From Chryseobacterium sp. W4I1 (GTDB taxonomy: Bacteria; Bacteroidota; Bacteroidia; Flavobacteriales; Weeksellaceae), in contig NZ_JAUSXQ010000001.1 of NCBI RefSeq assembly GCF_030816115.1, positions 496,001 to 560,000 of the forward strand: a DNA stretch of 64,000 nt. Direction: 5' to 3'. Of this stretch, positions 16,763 through 25,635 are shown one piece after another. Under the pieces are notes generated by a model. It made no database searches and was not told the origin of the DNA. It saw only the letters and a program-made list of their open reading frames with translations. The stretch's first letter is position 1; the number at the start of each line of letters is the position of its first letter. The position numbers and the translations under genes are program-made.

Positions 16763-17959
16763 ATGAAGATTGATAAAAGAATAATACCGCTGGCTATAGG
16801 AGGTCTGGGAATAGGAACAACGGAATTTACCGTTATGGGACTGCTGCCGGATATTGCCAATACCCTAAAAATTACTATTCCTGAAGCAGGACACCTGATT
16901 TCGGCCTATGCAATGGGAGTAGTGGTGGGAGCGCCGATTCTTATCGGGTATTCGGTGAAATTTCCACCTAAAAAAGTGCTGATGGTTTTAATGATCCTTT
17001 TTACACTATTTAACGGACTTTCAGCTATTGCACCGGATTATACGAGCATGCTGATCATCAGGTTTTTATCCGGGCTTCCCCATGGAGCGTTCTTCGGAGT
17101 AGGAACGGTAGTTGCATCACGAATGGCAGGAAAAGGAAAGGAGGCATTTTATATATCCTTAATGTTTACCGGGCTTACGGTGGCCAATCTGGTCATGGTT
17201 CCACTGGTTACTTATATAGGGCATGCTTATCATTGGAAGCTGTATTTTGCCATTGTAGCACTGATCGGGCTTTTTGCAATATTATTCCTGAAATTATGGC
17301 TTCCGGCTATAGAATCCAACCAGGATACCCATTTTCTGGAAGAGCTGAAATTTCTTAAAAATAAGCAGTCATGGCTTGTATTGGGAATCACAGCGATCGG
17401 ATTTGGAGGACTTTTCACATGGTTCAGCTATATAACACCATTAATGACAATCGTTGCAGGAATCCAAAGCAACCAGATGGCTTACGTAATGATATTGGCC
17501 GGTGCCGGAATGGTTGTTGGGAACCTTGCCGGAGGGTTTATCTCTGACAGACTTGGACCGGAAAAGACATGTGTATTACTCATCTTCCTGATGATGATTT
17601 CTCTGGCAGGTGTATTTTTCTTTGCAGAGAATCAGAATATAGCGCTTGTACTGACGTTCGTCTGCGGAGCACTGTCGATGTCTGTTGCCGCACCTATTAA
17701 TATTATGATGATGAAGGCGGCTCCTAAAAGTGAAATGATGGCTGCTGCATTTATGCAGGCTGCTTTTAATATCGCCAATGCAATGGGTGCTTTTTTAGGC
17801 GGAATTCCTTTGGAATATGGCTTTTCATTTAAGTATCCTTCACTGGTAGGAGTGGGAATGACATTCATTGGTCTGGCAATAAGCTTGAGATACAGATATT
17901 TATATGGCAGAGAAACTCCCGACAATGCCCTTGTAGAATGTGCACCTTGTGATAAATAA
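16763..17959 (+). CDS. MFS transporter, AraJ-like drug/sugar efflux type
   Basis: 398 residues with about 12 membrane helices in two halves. GTTEFTVMGLLPDIA in helix 1 is characteristic of the AraJ/YdhP-type DHA1 efflux carriers. Helix 3 to 4 includes RFLSGLPHGAFFGVG (motif C-like antiporter region follows), and the 8/9 loop has GGFISDRLGPEK (motif A-like). It would export a small compound using the proton gradient across the inner membrane. The divergent AraC gene is the likely regulator. The C-terminal tail has two Cys (CAPC). Confidence 0.92.
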   Translation: MKIDKRIIPLAIGGLGIGTTEFTVMGLLPDIANTLKITIPEAGHLISAYAMGVVVGAPILIGYSVKFPPKKVLMVLMILFTLFNGLSAIAPDYTSMLIIRFLSGLPHGAFFGVGTVVASRMAGKGKEAFYISLMFTGLTVANLVMVPLVTYIGHAYHWKLYFAIVALIGLFAILFLKLWLPAIESNQDTHFLEELKFLKNKQSWLVLGITAIGFGGLFTWFSYITPLMTIVAGIQSNQMAYVMILAGAGMVVGNLAGGFISDRLGPEKTCVLLIFLMMISLAGVFFFAENQNIALVLTFVCGALSMSVAAPINIMMMKAAPKSEMMAAAFMQAAFNIANAMGAFLGGIPLEYGFSFKYPSLVGVGMTFIGLAISLRYRYLYGRETPDNALVECAPCDK

Positions 17960-18025
17960 ATATTGAAAATATTTTTAATATAAAGTTTAAACCTATAAAG
18001 TTTTTGTCTTTAGTACTTGATATAA

Positions 18026-18066
18026 AAAGAGACTCTGTTTAAATAAACAAACAGAGTCTCTTTTTA
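18026..18066. terminator. bidirectional terminator
   Basis: A fifteen-base stem (18026-18040 with 18049-18063) with A tract before and T tract after, between the MFS gene and the convergent gene at 18080. Confidence 0.9.
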
Positions 18067-18079
18067 GTTATAAATAAAT

Positions 18080-18460
18080 TTACGCTTCTACCTCATTCCC
18101 ATTCTTACACCAATAAAGCGCATTGTATAAATTCTCTTTTGGGAAAGACTTAAACTCTCCCGGCATCAGGACACTGAAAATTTCTGTAAAATTCTGAACA
18201 CCTTCTTTGTCTGTCACGATTGCTGCACGGTTCCACCTGGCAAGATTCTTCAATCCCAGCAGCATATCCTGAAACCATGCACCCATAGTGAACTGATCAA
18301 GATCTGTATCAAGGTACAGTAAGTAATTCAGTTCACCGAACTGGTCTACTTTTTCTTTTACATGAGGAATGACCAGGTTTTCAAAATCTTCTTTCGTAAC
18401 TTCTCCCGTTGCATTGAAAGCCGCAACATTTTCCGGAGCTTCTGGAATAATCGTTATCAT
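18080..18460 (-). CDS. SpoIIAA-like STAS/SEC14-type protein
   Basis: 126 residues of a single alpha/beta domain. The pattern VAAFNATGEVTKEDFENLVIPHV, LLYLDTDLDQFTMGAWFQDML, WNRAAIVTDKEGVQNF and the C-terminal LYNALYWC is that of the SpoIIAA-like (DUF3478) family, small cytosolic proteins thought to bind lipid or act in partner switching. No phospho-Ser of true anti-anti-sigma factors can be pointed out. It is divergent from the FAD oxidoreductase gene. Confidence 0.83.
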   Translation of the reverse strand: MITIIPEAPENVAAFNATGEVTKEDFENLVIPHVKEKVDQFGELNYLLYLDTDLDQFTMGAWFQDMLLGLKNLARWNRAAIVTDKEGVQNFTEIFSVLMPGEFKSFPKENLYNALYWCKNGNEVEA

Positions 18461-18577
18461 AATTAAATTTTTTAATGTGGTTGGATTTTTAAACTGGGTA
18501 CAATAATTGCACCACAGATTGATTATAAATCGTTAAAATACTTATAAATATTAATATTTTTAATCTGATATTCAATT

Positions 18578-19783
18578 ATGGATCTAAAATCGAATGAACC
18601 TTTCTGGCTTTTGAAAAACGGATTAACAGCTTCTTATCCGTCCCTGAAATCAAATGAAGAATGTGATGTCTTAATTATAGGAGGGGGCATTACCGGAAGT
18701 CTTATTGCCCATCAAATGGTCAGTGACGGCTATAAAACGATCCTGATTGATAAACGCGAACTCTGCAACGGAAGTACATCAGCAACCACTTCCATGCTGC
18801 AGTATGAAATAGATGTTCCACTTTTTGAACTGGAAGAGCTGATTGGTAAAAAAGGCGCAGTGGAGAGTTACAAGGCCTGTTCTGATGCGATAGATATTCT
18901 GGAAAAACTTTCAAAAAGGATCCGGTCTGATGCAGGTTTTAAACGAAAGAAATCCCTGTATTTTGCATCAAAAAAGAAAGATGTCAGATGGCTTAAAGAT
19001 GAATATGCTGCAAGGAAAGATGCAGGATTTGAAGTAAAATGGCTGGAAGCAGACCAAATTGTAGAACAGTTTGGCCTTGAAAATACATATGGGGGAATTG
19101 TTTCCAGGCAGGGAGCCAGTATTGATGCTTTTAAGTTTGCCCATGAATTATTCAAACATAACATAAGAAAAGGCTTGGAAATATTTGATAAAACTGAAAT
19201 GACGAAGGTGGAATATCACAAAGGTTTTAATCTGGTGACAGTAGACAGCGGTTTTCAGATCAAGGCTAAAAAAGTGATCTACTGCATTGGCTACGAAAGT
19301 AAAAATATGATTAAAGAAAACTTTGTAAATCTCAAAAGTACCTATGCCATTGTTTCAGAAATTGATCATGATAAATTCAAAAATATCAGCAGCACTTTGG
19401 TCTGGAATACGGATGATCCCTATATCTACATGCGTACAACGGACGACGGCAGACTTCTGATTGGTGGTGGCGATGAAGATTTTTATGATGCTGAAAAAAG
19501 AGATGCTCTGCTGAATAAAAAAGAAAAAGACATCCTCAAAAATCTGAAAAAAATAAAACCGGATTATCATTTTTATACAGACTTCGTCTGGGCCGGAACT
19601 TTTGGCGAAACCAAAGACGGGTTGCCTTATATTGGGGAGCACAAAAAGTTTAAGAATTCCTATTTTGTACTGGGATTCGGGGGCAATGGAATCACTTTCT
19701 CCGTAACAGGAATGGAAATGGCTTCCCGGTTTATGAAAAATAAAAAACATCTGCTTTCACCCTATTTTAAATTTGGCAGATAA
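18578..19783 (+). CDS. FAD-dependent oxidoreductase, DAO/DadA family
   Basis: 401 residues. The dinucleotide-binding motif CDVLIIGGGITGSLIAHQM lies near residues 28-46, followed by the FAD ribose-binding IDKRE. SATTSMLQYEID fits the DAO fold active-site face, and the C-terminal GFGGNGITFSV closes the FAD site. These enzymes oxidise amines such as D-amino acids, sarcosine or glycine; the substrate is not readable. A Rieske domain found in some relatives is absent here. Monocistronic. Confidence 0.9.
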   Translation: MDLKSNEPFWLLKNGLTASYPSLKSNEECDVLIIGGGITGSLIAHQMVSDGYKTILIDKRELCNGSTSATTSMLQYEIDVPLFELEELIGKKGAVESYKACSDAIDILEKLSKRIRSDAGFKRKKSLYFASKKKDVRWLKDEYAARKDAGFEVKWLEADQIVEQFGLENTYGGIVSRQGASIDAFKFAHELFKHNIRKGLEIFDKTEMTKVEYHKGFNLVTVDSGFQIKAKKVIYCIGYESKNMIKENFVNLKSTYAIVSEIDHDKFKNISSTLVWNTDDPYIYMRTTDDGRLLIGGGDEDFYDAEKRDALLNKKEKDILKNLKKIKPDYHFYTDFVWAGTFGETKDGLPYIGEHKKFKNSYFVLGFGGNGITFSVTGMEMASRFMKNKKHLLSPYFKFGR

Positions 19784-19883
19784 AACCTGGCCGCTTTGGA
19801 AACCTCAACGACCAGGTACAGATTAACATTGAAATTAAGACTAATTAATTTAAATACTGAAACAAAATTATTATTGAAAAAAT

Positions 19884-19912
19884 ATGGTGGCTGAGACAAT
19901 TGCAGCCACCAT
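19884..19912 (-). terminator. terminator of the vWA-DUF4139 operon
   Basis: A ten-base perfect stem (19884-19893 with 19903-19912). The A-rich run just left of it reads as T on the minus strand, so it fits the end of the gene at 19918; it may also serve the + strand gene. Confidence 0.75.
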
Positions 19913-19917
19913 TTCTA

Positions 19918-21114
19918 TTATTTAGATGTGTATCCGCTGGCTTTTGCCTGCTCCAGAATTGATTTTTCAATTGCTTTTCCCAAGTCATCTGAATCCGGAT
20001 TCCCACGCTTTTTCATTTCGGTATCAATGTATTCCTGGCGCTTTCTTGACAGTTCTTCGATTTCTTTCTGAATCTTCCCACGCTCTGCAGATTTTATAGC
20101 AACTGCTTTTTTGATCTCTTCCTTACTTTTACCTTTCAATTCAGAAGGAAGTGCATCATCTTTCACTGTGGAAATAAAACTTGCGTCTTTTTCAGCCTTA
20201 TCCACAAGATCCCAGTGATCATTGTTGTAAGCATTCTTCCTGGACTTGGCGACGGTTCTTTCCACATAATTGGATACCGACTGTACTTCTGCATTTCTGT
20301 CCTGGGCGGCCTGTTTCAGTTTGTATTCAGAACCATGGCTTCCGTAATAGATGTAGGTGTCATTCAGCTTTGTATTACATTCTGAAATCCTTACGTCATA
20401 CGGCGTTTCTATGTAAATTACCCTTTTATCACTGTCGATATTGAAATATTTACCGCCACCTAACGTAGCACCGTTCTGCCAGAAAGTTTGAATCCCTTCC
20501 TCTCTGCTTCCGCAGAAAATTGTGTTCGTGTAGATATTTTTACTTTTCGTGTTGGAAATCACTTCCTTGTAATTTATTTTTCCTTGGTCAAAAGCCTCAT
20601 TTCCGGCAATATAGATTAGCTTCATACTTTTTTCATTGCCATCCCAGTTCAGATTGTTTGAGGCATCTCTGATTACCGCCCCACAGTATTCGCTGCCGCC
20701 ATTGGTTCTCAGGGCAAATAATTTCTCTGAAACCAGATCAAGATCCTGAGTCAGCGGAGTCACCTGGTGGATGTAATTTTCATCACGGATACCGTCGTTT
20801 CCATACTCATAAAGAGCAATTTCTATTTGTGATGCCTGTCCGTTGTACTTCAATGTGGTTAAAGTATTTACAATATTCCAGAGCCTGGATTTAGCCTGAT
20901 CGATGAGTCCGTCCATACTGTTGGAAGTGTCCAGCAGAAGCGCAACCTGAATTTTATTGCCTTTTGCTGTTAGTACTGTTGGTGTTAAGGAAGCGCTTTG
21001 AATCAATGCTGCTCTGTCTGCTGTAGTGCTGTTTGAACAGCGGCTGTCTGAAAAACTGCCGGAGCTTAAAAAAGCCGTGCATGCTGTCAATGCTAAGATT
21101 TTTAAAGTAGTCAT
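19918..21114 (-). CDS. secreted von Willebrand factor A domain protein
   Basis: 398 residues. A hydrophobic N-terminal segment (TTLKILALTACTAFLSSGSF) acts as a signal; export as a lipoprotein is possible, but the Cys at 12 is a weak lipobox. The vWA domain starts near 55: VALLLDTSNSMDGL gives the MIDAS motif DxSxS (DTSNS), followed by LWNIVNTLTTL and IYIAGNEAFDQG. The C-terminal 120 residues are charged and helical. It begins 19 bases after the DUF4139 gene and is probably cotranscribed, so it falls under the operator at 22796. Confidence 0.85.
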   Translation of the reverse strand: MTTLKILALTACTAFLSSGSFSDSRCSNSTTADRAALIQSASLTPTVLTAKGNKIQVALLLDTSNSMDGLIDQAKSRLWNIVNTLTTLKYNGQASQIEIALYEYGNDGIRDENYIHQVTPLTQDLDLVSEKLFALRTNGGSEYCGAVIRDASNNLNWDGNEKSMKLIYIAGNEAFDQGKINYKEVISNTKSKNIYTNTIFCGSREEGIQTFWQNGATLGGGKYFNIDSDKRVIYIETPYDVRISECNTKLNDTYIYYGSHGSEYKLKQAAQDRNAEVQSVSNYVERTVAKSRKNAYNNDHWDLVDKAEKDASFISTVKDDALPSELKGKSKEEIKKAVAIKSAERGKIQKEIEELSRKRQEYIDTEMKKRGNPDSDDLGKAIEKSILEQAKASGYTSK

Positions 21115-21133
21115 AATACTATTTTTTTATTGG

Positions 21134-22735
21134 TTATCTGCTGTAATATTGAACCTGCATCTCTTTTGGATACTTCACCTCATAAGAGAAATTGATTTTG
21201 TCCGAGCTTCCGCTGCTGATGTTTCTGTTCCAAAGAATACTTCCTGTCTTCTCATCGAGACTTCCGTTTCCGATTTCTAATGCCTTAACCAGGATCTTAG
21301 AATTTTCACTGATGGGAAGCTGATCCAGGATTTCCAGTTCGATGCTTTCTTTTGTATTGTTCCTGATGCTGATCTGGTAAGATTCTGTATCCCATTTATT
21401 GCTGTTAAAGTTTTTCTGGGCAGTTTTATCTTCCAGTTTGATTCTTTTTACCGTAATTCTTTCATCTACGCCTAATGAGATTGGGAATTCATCTTTTACA
21501 TAATTGCTGGTAATACTAGTTTTCCCGATATAATTATCTTCAAAATAGATATTGGCTTCTCCGGAGATCAGGTTAAGATTCTGCCAGTTTTTAATGAAAG
21601 CCATCATGAATACCTGATTGTTCAGTTTTGGAACCGTATGGTATTTATAAGTAGCATCAATCTGTTTTTTATCAAGAATCACATACTGTTCTTTTTCCTG
21701 GCTCAGAATGGTCTGGTTATAATTAAGCTCATAAATCACGTTCAATTGGCTGTCTGAAACGGTTGCTACCGGAATCTGGCTTGGTTTAGCAGCAACTTCA
21801 GCTCTTATCTGATAAGAGTTTACCTCTTTTGCAGCTGCTTTCAGTTGATAGCCTGCTGTTTCAGCCTGAGCATTATAAGCAGTATATTCCGCAACATACA
21901 AAGGAGAAAGAATGGGTCTGTCCTGGTTATAAGAAGGTCTGTAAGTAGAAACAAAGAGCTTTACATTTTTCCAGTCCTGTCCCGTTTTCTGGTAGATCTT
22001 TCCTTTATACACCATTTCGAGAGGTTTCTTTACCGATTCGGCTCGCAGATCGTAAGACGGGATCCAGCCTGCATCGGAAACAATATAGCTGACTCCTAAA
22101 TTCAGATTGGTTTCATTCTCTGCGAGAATTTCCAGAAGAAGCTCTTTTCTGTTCGTGTTCTTATTGGTTTGCTCTTCTCCTGATTGTTTATTGATTTTGG
22201 CAATGCCTTCATCCAGAACCAATTTCTGCTCGTCTAAAACAAAAATCTGGTTATCAATTTCCAGCATCCTTTTTCTGTAAAATTCTGTCAGTTTCATCAG
22301 CTGTTCTTGTGGAGTAGATTTATCATTGGTGGAAACTTTTAAATTGTCGTTAATGATATTTTGTTCGCCAGTCAGGTTCTTGATCTGAATATTCAGTAAA
22401 TTGGCCTGTCTCTGTAATTTCTTTCTTTCATCATCAGGCTTCTTTTCACTGTCTGATAACTCATCATCTTTTAGAAAATTATTTTGTGGCGTTATGGAAA
22501 GCAGAGTGGTATTCTTTTCAAGATTGATTTTATACGTATTCTCATCCAGGTTATTGGGAAGATTGATAATTCGTACCCTGTTTCTTCCTTTCTGAAGGCT
22601 CACATTGGTGCTTCCGAAAACTTTAGCACCCTGCAGGAATACGGTGGCCTGCTTTACCTCAATTTCTTTTTTGATTTCCTGTGCTTCCAAAAATGAAACA
22701 GAAAATGAAATGAGTAGTATTAAATAGTGTTTCAT
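21134..22735 (-). CDS. DUF4139 / mucoidy-inhibitor MuiA family protein
   Basis: 533 residues, the family's usual length. A signal peptide (MKHYLILLISFSVSFLEAQ) is followed by the DUF4140 N-terminal region (VKQATVFLQGAKVFGSTNVSLQKGRNRVRIINLPNNLDENT), a coiled coil at about 95-180, and the DUF4139 beta-rich domain (LGVSYIVSDAGWIPSYDLRAES to the end). The family was named for suppression of mucoidy; its biochemistry is not established. It leads an operon with the vWA gene. Its leader carries a 21-bp-phased direct repeat shared with two neighbouring transcription units. Confidence 0.88.
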   Translation of the reverse strand: MKHYLILLISFSVSFLEAQEIKKEIEVKQATVFLQGAKVFGSTNVSLQKGRNRVRIINLPNNLDENTYKINLEKNTTLLSITPQNNFLKDDELSDSEKKPDDERKKLQRQANLLNIQIKNLTGEQNIINDNLKVSTNDKSTPQEQLMKLTEFYRKRMLEIDNQIFVLDEQKLVLDEGIAKINKQSGEEQTNKNTNRKELLLEILAENETNLNLGVSYIVSDAGWIPSYDLRAESVKKPLEMVYKGKIYQKTGQDWKNVKLFVSTYRPSYNQDRPILSPLYVAEYTAYNAQAETAGYQLKAAAKEVNSYQIRAEVAAKPSQIPVATVSDSQLNVIYELNYNQTILSQEKEQYVILDKKQIDATYKYHTVPKLNNQVFMMAFIKNWQNLNLISGEANIYFEDNYIGKTSITSNYVKDEFPISLGVDERITVKRIKLEDKTAQKNFNSNKWDTESYQISIRNNTKESIELEILDQLPISENSKILVKALEIGNGSLDEKTGSILWNRNISSGSSDKINFSYEVKYPKEMQVQYYSR

Positions 22736-22760
22736 AGTATATTATTTTAAATTCCTGAAG

Positions 22761-22823
22761 TAAAATTACCTGGATTCAAGGCTGAAAATTGGGAAACTTG
22801 GTGAAACCATACTTTCACTTGGT
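22761..22823 (-). promoter_or_regulatory. operator copy 1 and -7 box before the DUF4139 gene
   Basis: On the + strand ACTTGGT occurs at 22796-22802 and again at 22817-22823, start to start 21 bases, with GTGAAA and TTTCAC forming an inverted repeat between them. The minus-strand box TAATTTTA (22768-22761) lies 27 bases beyond the element. The same arrangement is seen before the SIMPL gene. Spacing fits LytTR-type binding sites. Confidence 0.72.
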
Positions 22824-22847
22824 AAGCTTAACCGCCAGTCTGCAAAA

Positions 22848-22872
22848 AGAAAAAACAGCCCTTTCGGACTGT
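22848..22872 (-). terminator. terminator of the SIMPL gene
   Basis: A stem with one mismatch (22855-22861 with 22866-22872); the A6 run at its left reads as a T tail on the minus strand. It separates the SIMPL gene from the DUF4139 operon, so the latter needs its own promoter. Confidence 0.75.
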
Positions 22873-22889
22873 CTCTTAAATCTGTTATT

Positions 22890-23564
22890 CTAAAGTATTT
22901 CGTATCTCGTTTTGATGCTGTATTTGATCTTGATATTCTCTATATTTTCAAAAGAAATGTCTGCAGAAGCATCTGCTGCTTCCAGTTGTATATTTCTCAT
23001 GCCACTTTTATAGGCTATAGGCATTACAGTATCGCTTGTATAATCTTCAATTTCGATAATCTCCAGCGGGGCACCCGTTTTTTTGCCCATACTTTCCAGG
23101 AGATAGTCTGCCTTTTCCTTTGCTGCTTTTAAAGCATTTATTTTTACTGCTTTTCGGAAGTCTGCAATTTTAGTATTCTTTACTTCTGCAATATTCAGGT
23201 TGCTTACCCATTTTTGGTTCAGGTCTTCAAATACTTTGCTGATATTGGCTTTTGTGTTGGCTTTGAATGTATAGCTTTTTGTAAATTTTCCATTTTTAGC
23301 ATAGATATTTTGGTACATAGATTTGAACTTGATGTCATCGTTCTTTATACCAGCATTCTTCAAAGTTTCAAACAATTTCTTCTCATTGTCCGCAAGCTCG
23401 TTCTTATTATCTGCTTTAATGCCGATGTTGAAGATGATCTCATCCGGTTCTACTTCCATTTCCGCAATACCAGTTACTTCAATGGCATTTTTCTTTACTT
23501 CCTGTGCATGTACAAAACTCCCCAGGCTAAAGATTCCGATCAATAAAAAATGTCTTAATTTCAT
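22890..23564 (-). CDS. periplasmic SIMPL-domain (DUF541/YggE-like) protein
   Basis: 224 residues with a signal peptide ending FVHAQ. The SIMPL domain fills the rest: IEVTGIAEMEVEPDEIIFNIGI at the start, LFETLKNAGIKNDDIKF in the middle and AAKEKADYLLESMGKKTGAPLEIIE near the end, the typical YggE pattern. Relatives such as E. coli YggE and Brucella BP26 form oligomeric rings in the periplasm and are linked to oxidative or envelope stress. Here it lies between the DUF4139 operon and a LytS/LytTR system and shares their operator element. Confidence 0.9.
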   Translation of the reverse strand: MKLRHFLLIGIFSLGSFVHAQEVKKNAIEVTGIAEMEVEPDEIIFNIGIKADNKNELADNEKKLFETLKNAGIKNDDIKFKSMYQNIYAKNGKFTKSYTFKANTKANISKVFEDLNQKWVSNLNIAEVKNTKIADFRKAVKINALKAAKEKADYLLESMGKKTGAPLEIIEIEDYTSDTVMPIAYKSGMRNIQLEAADASADISFENIENIKIKYSIKTRYEIL

Positions 23565-23588
23565 AATTTCTTGTTTTAAATTCTGAAG

Positions 23589-23651
23589 TAAAATTACTGC
23601 GATAAGAAACCGGAAATCGGGAGACTTGGTGAATTGTGGTTTTCACTTGGT
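23589..23651 (-). promoter_or_regulatory. operator copy 2 and -7 box before the SIMPL gene
   Basis: ACTTGGT at 23624-23630 and 23645-23651 (21 bases start to start) with GTGAA/TTCAC between. The minus-strand TAATTTTA box is at 23596-23589, again 27 bases from the element. The block TTTTAAATTC(C)TGAAGTAAAA is also shared with the DUF4139 leader. Confidence 0.72.
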
Positions 23652-23756
23652 GGATTGCTCAAAACAGGGAATTTTTGAAATGAGGCTTTTAAAACTATTA
23701 GGATATTTTAATGGTAAAAATAAGGCAGTCTAATATTCTCATTTTTAATCTGGAAA

Positions 23757-23784
23757 ACTGGGTGAAATGAGGCTTTGACTTGGT
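23757..23784 (+). promoter_or_regulatory. operator copy 3 before the LytS/LytTR operon
   Basis: ACTGGGT at 23757-23763 and ACTTGGT at 23778-23784, 21 bases start to start, with GTGAAA and TTTGAC between them. It lies about 60-85 bases before the preferred GTG start of the sensor kinase and upstream of a TTACTTTG box (23816-23823), suggesting autoregulation. Confidence 0.68.
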
Positions 23785-23842
23785 AAAGAATAGAATAGGA
23801 TACATAAAGTTTTACTTACTTTGCATTAAAGATCCGAAATCC

Positions 23843-25624
23843 GTGAAATTAGTTTTTAAAATATTCTTCATATTCATTCTTGCTGCAGGAAATTTCTGTA
23901 TAGCACAGGATTCTGCGCGGGTTACTAAAGCTTATAAATCTGCTGCAAGATTAAAAAAAGCAGTTGATAATAATGATAATAAAGGTGTTGCAGACACCTA
24001 TGTAGGTATTGCCAATGATTATTTTGACCAAGGGAATTATGCTAAAAGTGAAGAGTTTTTGGTCAAAGCCAGAAACATTTACAAAAACCTCAATGATAAA
24101 AAGAATCTGGAAATCGTAACCCGGAAAATTGCCCAGTCACAGGAAAAACAGAATAAAATAACCCCGGCCATCAGCAATTACAGTATGGCTGCTGAAATGA
24201 GCTATACGGAAAAAAGCAGAGCGGTAAATGCTAATGATGTGGCGAGACTTTCTTCTCCAACAGTCGAACAGAAAGCAGAAGCAATACAGGATAATATTAA
24301 TATAAGTTTAAAAGGAAAAGATAAAGGCGATCTTGCCGCAAGCTACAGCCAGATGGCCGATGTGAATATTCAACAGAAAGATATTCCCAGAGCAGAAGAA
24401 AACCTGAACAGTGCCTATGCTATTTCTAAAAAAGAAGCGCCTCAGCAGGCTTTAGAGATTAATCAGAAACTGACGAATTTCTACGTTGAGAACAGGAATT
24501 TTGAAAAAGCTATTGAAGCCAAAAAGAAAGTCCTGAAAGAAGATTTTGTAAAAGAAAATTCACAGGAAAAAGTCAACCAGATCCAGGAACTGGCCGATAT
24601 TTATATTAAAAAAAATGATCCGGAAGAAGCTGTCGTACTATTAAAAAATGCTTACGGAATTGCCCTGGAAAAAGGACATACACTGGAAGCTCAGAAAAGT
24701 GTAAAAAGACTGGACAGCCTTTATAATAGGTCAGGAAATACCGATGCTTCTATGTTGCTGTACAGAGATTTTCTGGGGAAACTCCCTGATCTTGTTTCTA
24801 AGGACAGAAGTCTGGTTGATAATAAAGTACTGGAAGATACAGAACAGAGAATTTCTCAGCTGGAAAAAGAACGGGAGTTAAAAGACGCTTTGATCCGTAG
24901 GAAGAATGTATTTAATTACAGCCTGATTGGTGTTCTGATCCTTTTGACCGGGCTGATAATCTTTATTTTCAGAACACTGAAAAAAGTTCAGATCAAAAAT
25001 AAAAAAATTGCCCTGCAGTCGCTGAGAAGAGAAATGAATCCGCACTTTATCTTTAACAGTTTAAACAGTGTCAATCATTTTATAGCAACTAATAATGAGC
25101 TGGAAGCGAATCAGTATCTAACAAAATTCTCAAAGCTGATGCGGGGTGTCATGGAAAATTCAACTGAAGATTTTATTCCATTCCAACAGGAGCTGGATTT
25201 ACTCCAGAATTATCTTGCTTTAGAAAAGACCCGTTTTGCTGATAAATTCGATTATAAAGTTGAGGTGGATGAAAGGCTGAATATGCAGAGCCTGAAAGTT
25301 CCCGGAATGCTTGTTCAGCCCTTCCTGGAAAATGCAGTCTGGCACGGACTCCGTTACAGAAGTGAAAAAGGATTTTTGAAACTGAATTTTGAAAAAGAAG
25401 CCCAGCATTTAAAGATCACCATTGAAGACAACGGAATAGGCATTGAAGAAAGCAAAAAACAGAAGACCCAGCATCAAAAGACCCGGGAAGGCCGTGGCAT
25501 GAAAAATACACTGGAAAGGATTAAACTGCTGAATGATCTTTACAAAAAAGACATCACCAGTTCTATAAAAGATAAGGAAAACGGCAGTGGAGTTTTAGTG
25601 ACCATAAAAATAAACCTGTCATAA
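23843..25624 (+). CDS. TPR-containing sensor histidine kinase, LytS/YehU type
   Basis: 593 residues from GTG 23843, chosen because it gives a signal peptide (MKLVFKIFFIFILAAGNFCIAQ); the more distal TTG at 23780 lies inside the operator. About 330 residues of tetratricopeptide-like helices in the periplasm precede a coiled coil and one membrane helix. The His_kinase domain has the phospho-His motif MNPHFIFNSLNSVNHF, and the ATPase boxes are seen in FLENAVWHGLRYR, IEDNGIGIEES and GRGMKNTLERIKLLN. This class pairs with LytTR regulators, and one is the third gene of this operon. Confidence 0.92.
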   Translation: MKLVFKIFFIFILAAGNFCIAQDSARVTKAYKSAARLKKAVDNNDNKGVADTYVGIANDYFDQGNYAKSEEFLVKARNIYKNLNDKKNLEIVTRKIAQSQEKQNKITPAISNYSMAAEMSYTEKSRAVNANDVARLSSPTVEQKAEAIQDNINISLKGKDKGDLAASYSQMADVNIQQKDIPRAEENLNSAYAISKKEAPQQALEINQKLTNFYVENRNFEKAIEAKKKVLKEDFVKENSQEKVNQIQELADIYIKKNDPEEAVVLLKNAYGIALEKGHTLEAQKSVKRLDSLYNRSGNTDASMLLYRDFLGKLPDLVSKDRSLVDNKVLEDTEQRISQLEKERELKDALIRRKNVFNYSLIGVLILLTGLIIFIFRTLKKVQIKNKKIALQSLRREMNPHFIFNSLNSVNHFIATNNELEANQYLTKFSKLMRGVMENSTEDFIPFQQELDLLQNYLALEKTRFADKFDYKVEVDERLNMQSLKVPGMLVQPFLENAVWHGLRYRSEKGFLKLNFEKEAQHLKITIEDNGIGIEESKKQKTQHQKTREGRGMKNTLERIKLLNDLYKKDITSSIKDKENGSGVLVTIKINLS

Positions 25625-25635
25625 ATAGATAGAAA

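Noticed and set aside
23780..23842. TTG start of the LytS-type kinase
   Set aside because: It lies within the third operator copy and upstream of the -7 box, and gives no signal peptide; GTG 23843 does.
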